In this document: positions 63,360 through 64,000 of the stretch, in pieces
Layout of the letters: the number at the start of each line of letters is the position of its first letter
Position numbering within the stretch: the stretch's first letter is position 1
NCBI RefSeq assembly: GCF_017357105.1
Contig: NZ_CP100395.1
Coordinates: 62,001-126,000 of the forward strand
Length of the DNA: 64,000 nt
Reading direction: 5' to 3'
From: Natronosalvus caseinilyticus
Lineage (GTDB): Archaea; Halobacteriota; Halobacteria; Halobacteriales; Natrialbaceae
The notes under the pieces: generated by a model
Databases searched by the model: none
Told to the model about the DNA's origin: nothing
The model's input: only the letters and a program-made list of their open reading frames with translations
Made by a program: the position numbers and the translations under genes

Positions 63360-63798
63360 GACATCGAACATAAATCAAACATATAACCAAGATGATTGTA
63401 GCTGCACAAGACGACAAAGAGATGAGATTGCCGCGGAAGGCATTGATCCCATCTGTCACCTGTTCGTCCTATTCGCAGAAACTGCGAGATGCACTTATTC
63501 TGGGACATCAGAAAGTGGACTTCGATACGTCGAATCAAGCATGAGCGAACTTCCTAACGAACTTGATATTTCTCACTAGGTCATCCCGAACTGGATTCGC
63601 AGAGAAAGAAAACACGTCCTGAGCGAGTACTGCTTTCAGCCACGACAAATTTTGGGTGGTCGGGAAAATCATCCAAAAAAGTCGTGTAAGCTATAGATGC
63701 CCTCTTATAGGGCGGTACACTATCACTGCTTACGTCACTGTGCAGCCACAGTTGCAATTCTCGGATTAAGTATAGCCGAGGGGTCAACTGGTGTTGAT
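63360..63798. other. Gene-free stretch
   Basis: Short frames only, none coding-like. AATTCTCGGATTAAGTATAG (63758-63777) may be the promoter of the following DUF7344 gene. Confidence 0.4.
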
Positions 63799-63810
63799 AT
63801 GGGCGGTATC

Positions 63811-64000
63811 ATGATCAACAGAACTATTGAGTTTGACACAGTTCTCGACCTGTGTCAGAGCCGACGTCGTCGCATCGTTCTCGCACTATTCGCGGATCAA
63901 CAGCGGTCATTGACAGTGAACGACCTCATAAAGGCTATCGTCAAACACGATCATCACGAGTCTATCACTGAGGTTTCTGCTGAGGTACTGACACAGATTG
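63811..64000 (+). CDS. DUF7344 winged-helix protein, runs off the right edge
   Basis: MINRTIEFDTVLDLCQSRRR then RIVLALFADQQRSLTVNDLI; matches the N-terminal half of DUF7344 proteins (compare 13784-14116 and 34767-35123). An ATG at 63799 is an alternative start. At least 63 codons are inside the window. Confidence 0.75.
   Translation, partial: MINRTIEFDTVLDLCQSRRRRIVLALFADQQRSLTVNDLIKAIVKHDHHESITEVSAEVLTQI

Overview
The window is haloarchaeal (class Halobacteria) and most likely part of a large plasmid or secondary replicon. The proteins are acidic, and many belong to halophile-restricted families (HalOD1, DUF7344, DUF7504, DUF7522, DUF5786, DUF2270, amphi-Trp, haloarchaeal TrmB and Bat-type regulators). 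An Orc1/Cdc6 initiator gene is surrounded by origin-recognition-box (ORB) repeats. There is no rRNA or complete tRNA gene, and intergenic DNA is long and full of decayed genes and mobile-element ends. The genus cannot be set from this sequence.

Layout. 1-3.0 kb: replication module, with three ORB-like iterons of one type, the orc gene, and four ORBs of a second type. 4.0-11.1 kb: ion and osmotic-stress island (trkH-trkA, a DUF21 protein inside a small mobile cassette, a DacZ-type c-di-AMP synthase, MscS, UspA). 11.2-17.7 kb: regulators (two TrmB, DUF7344, receiver domain, Lrp, HalOD1), a lipoprotein and a broken SprT-like protease. 17.8-20.0 kb: two decayed polysaccharide-type genes (beta-helix and PL14-like). 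20-29 kb: many tiny genes, zinc-ribbon proteins, several pseudogenes and a duplicated structured repeat. 29.2-34.5 kb: DUF2270, CNNM/CBS transporter, SPW protein, aspartoacylase-type hydrolase. 34.7-37.4 kb: DUF7344, an IS5-family IS, hisI. 38.1-47.9 kb: CPA2 antiporter-USP fusion, tnpB element, zinc-ribbon/DUF7504 pair, third (broken) TrmB, DUF421, 2-TM ion channel, CPA1 antiporter. 48.5-59 kb: uncharacterised pair, CBS protein, aCPSF1-type nuclease, amphi-Trp, MFS, second zinc-ribbon/DUF7504 pair, RNase J. 59-64 kb: nested transposons, enolase-superfamily dehydratase, MarR-like regulator, truncated DUF7344.

How it fits together. The intact genes lean towards ion homeostasis (Trk, two Na+/H+ antiporters, MscS, an ion channel, two CNNM proteins, a c-di-AMP cyclase, USP domains) and towards RNA processing (aCPSF1 and RNase J paralogues).

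The most interesting result is a family of small mobile cassettes that carry one gene and no transposase. They have GGCTCTGTT-type terminal inverted repeats and 8-bp target duplications. Two complete copies can be delimited exactly: 7552-8368 (TSD TAATGGAC, carrying a DUF21 gene) and 59105-61797 (TSD GAAATCCG, carrying a Tat lipoprotein gene). The second has been interrupted by a 1952-bp IS5/ISH1-like element (59539-61490, TSD CTATTATG) whose cargo is a chlorite-dismutase-family gene. Removing that element and one TSD copy restores the lipoprotein reading frame. Solo ends of the cassette family lie next to many other genes. Two further dispersed repeats (4012-4190 with 36778-36960; 26550-26744 with 27024-27217) have nested hairpins and look like undescribed structured RNAs. 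All family assignments come from reading motifs by eye; no database search was run.
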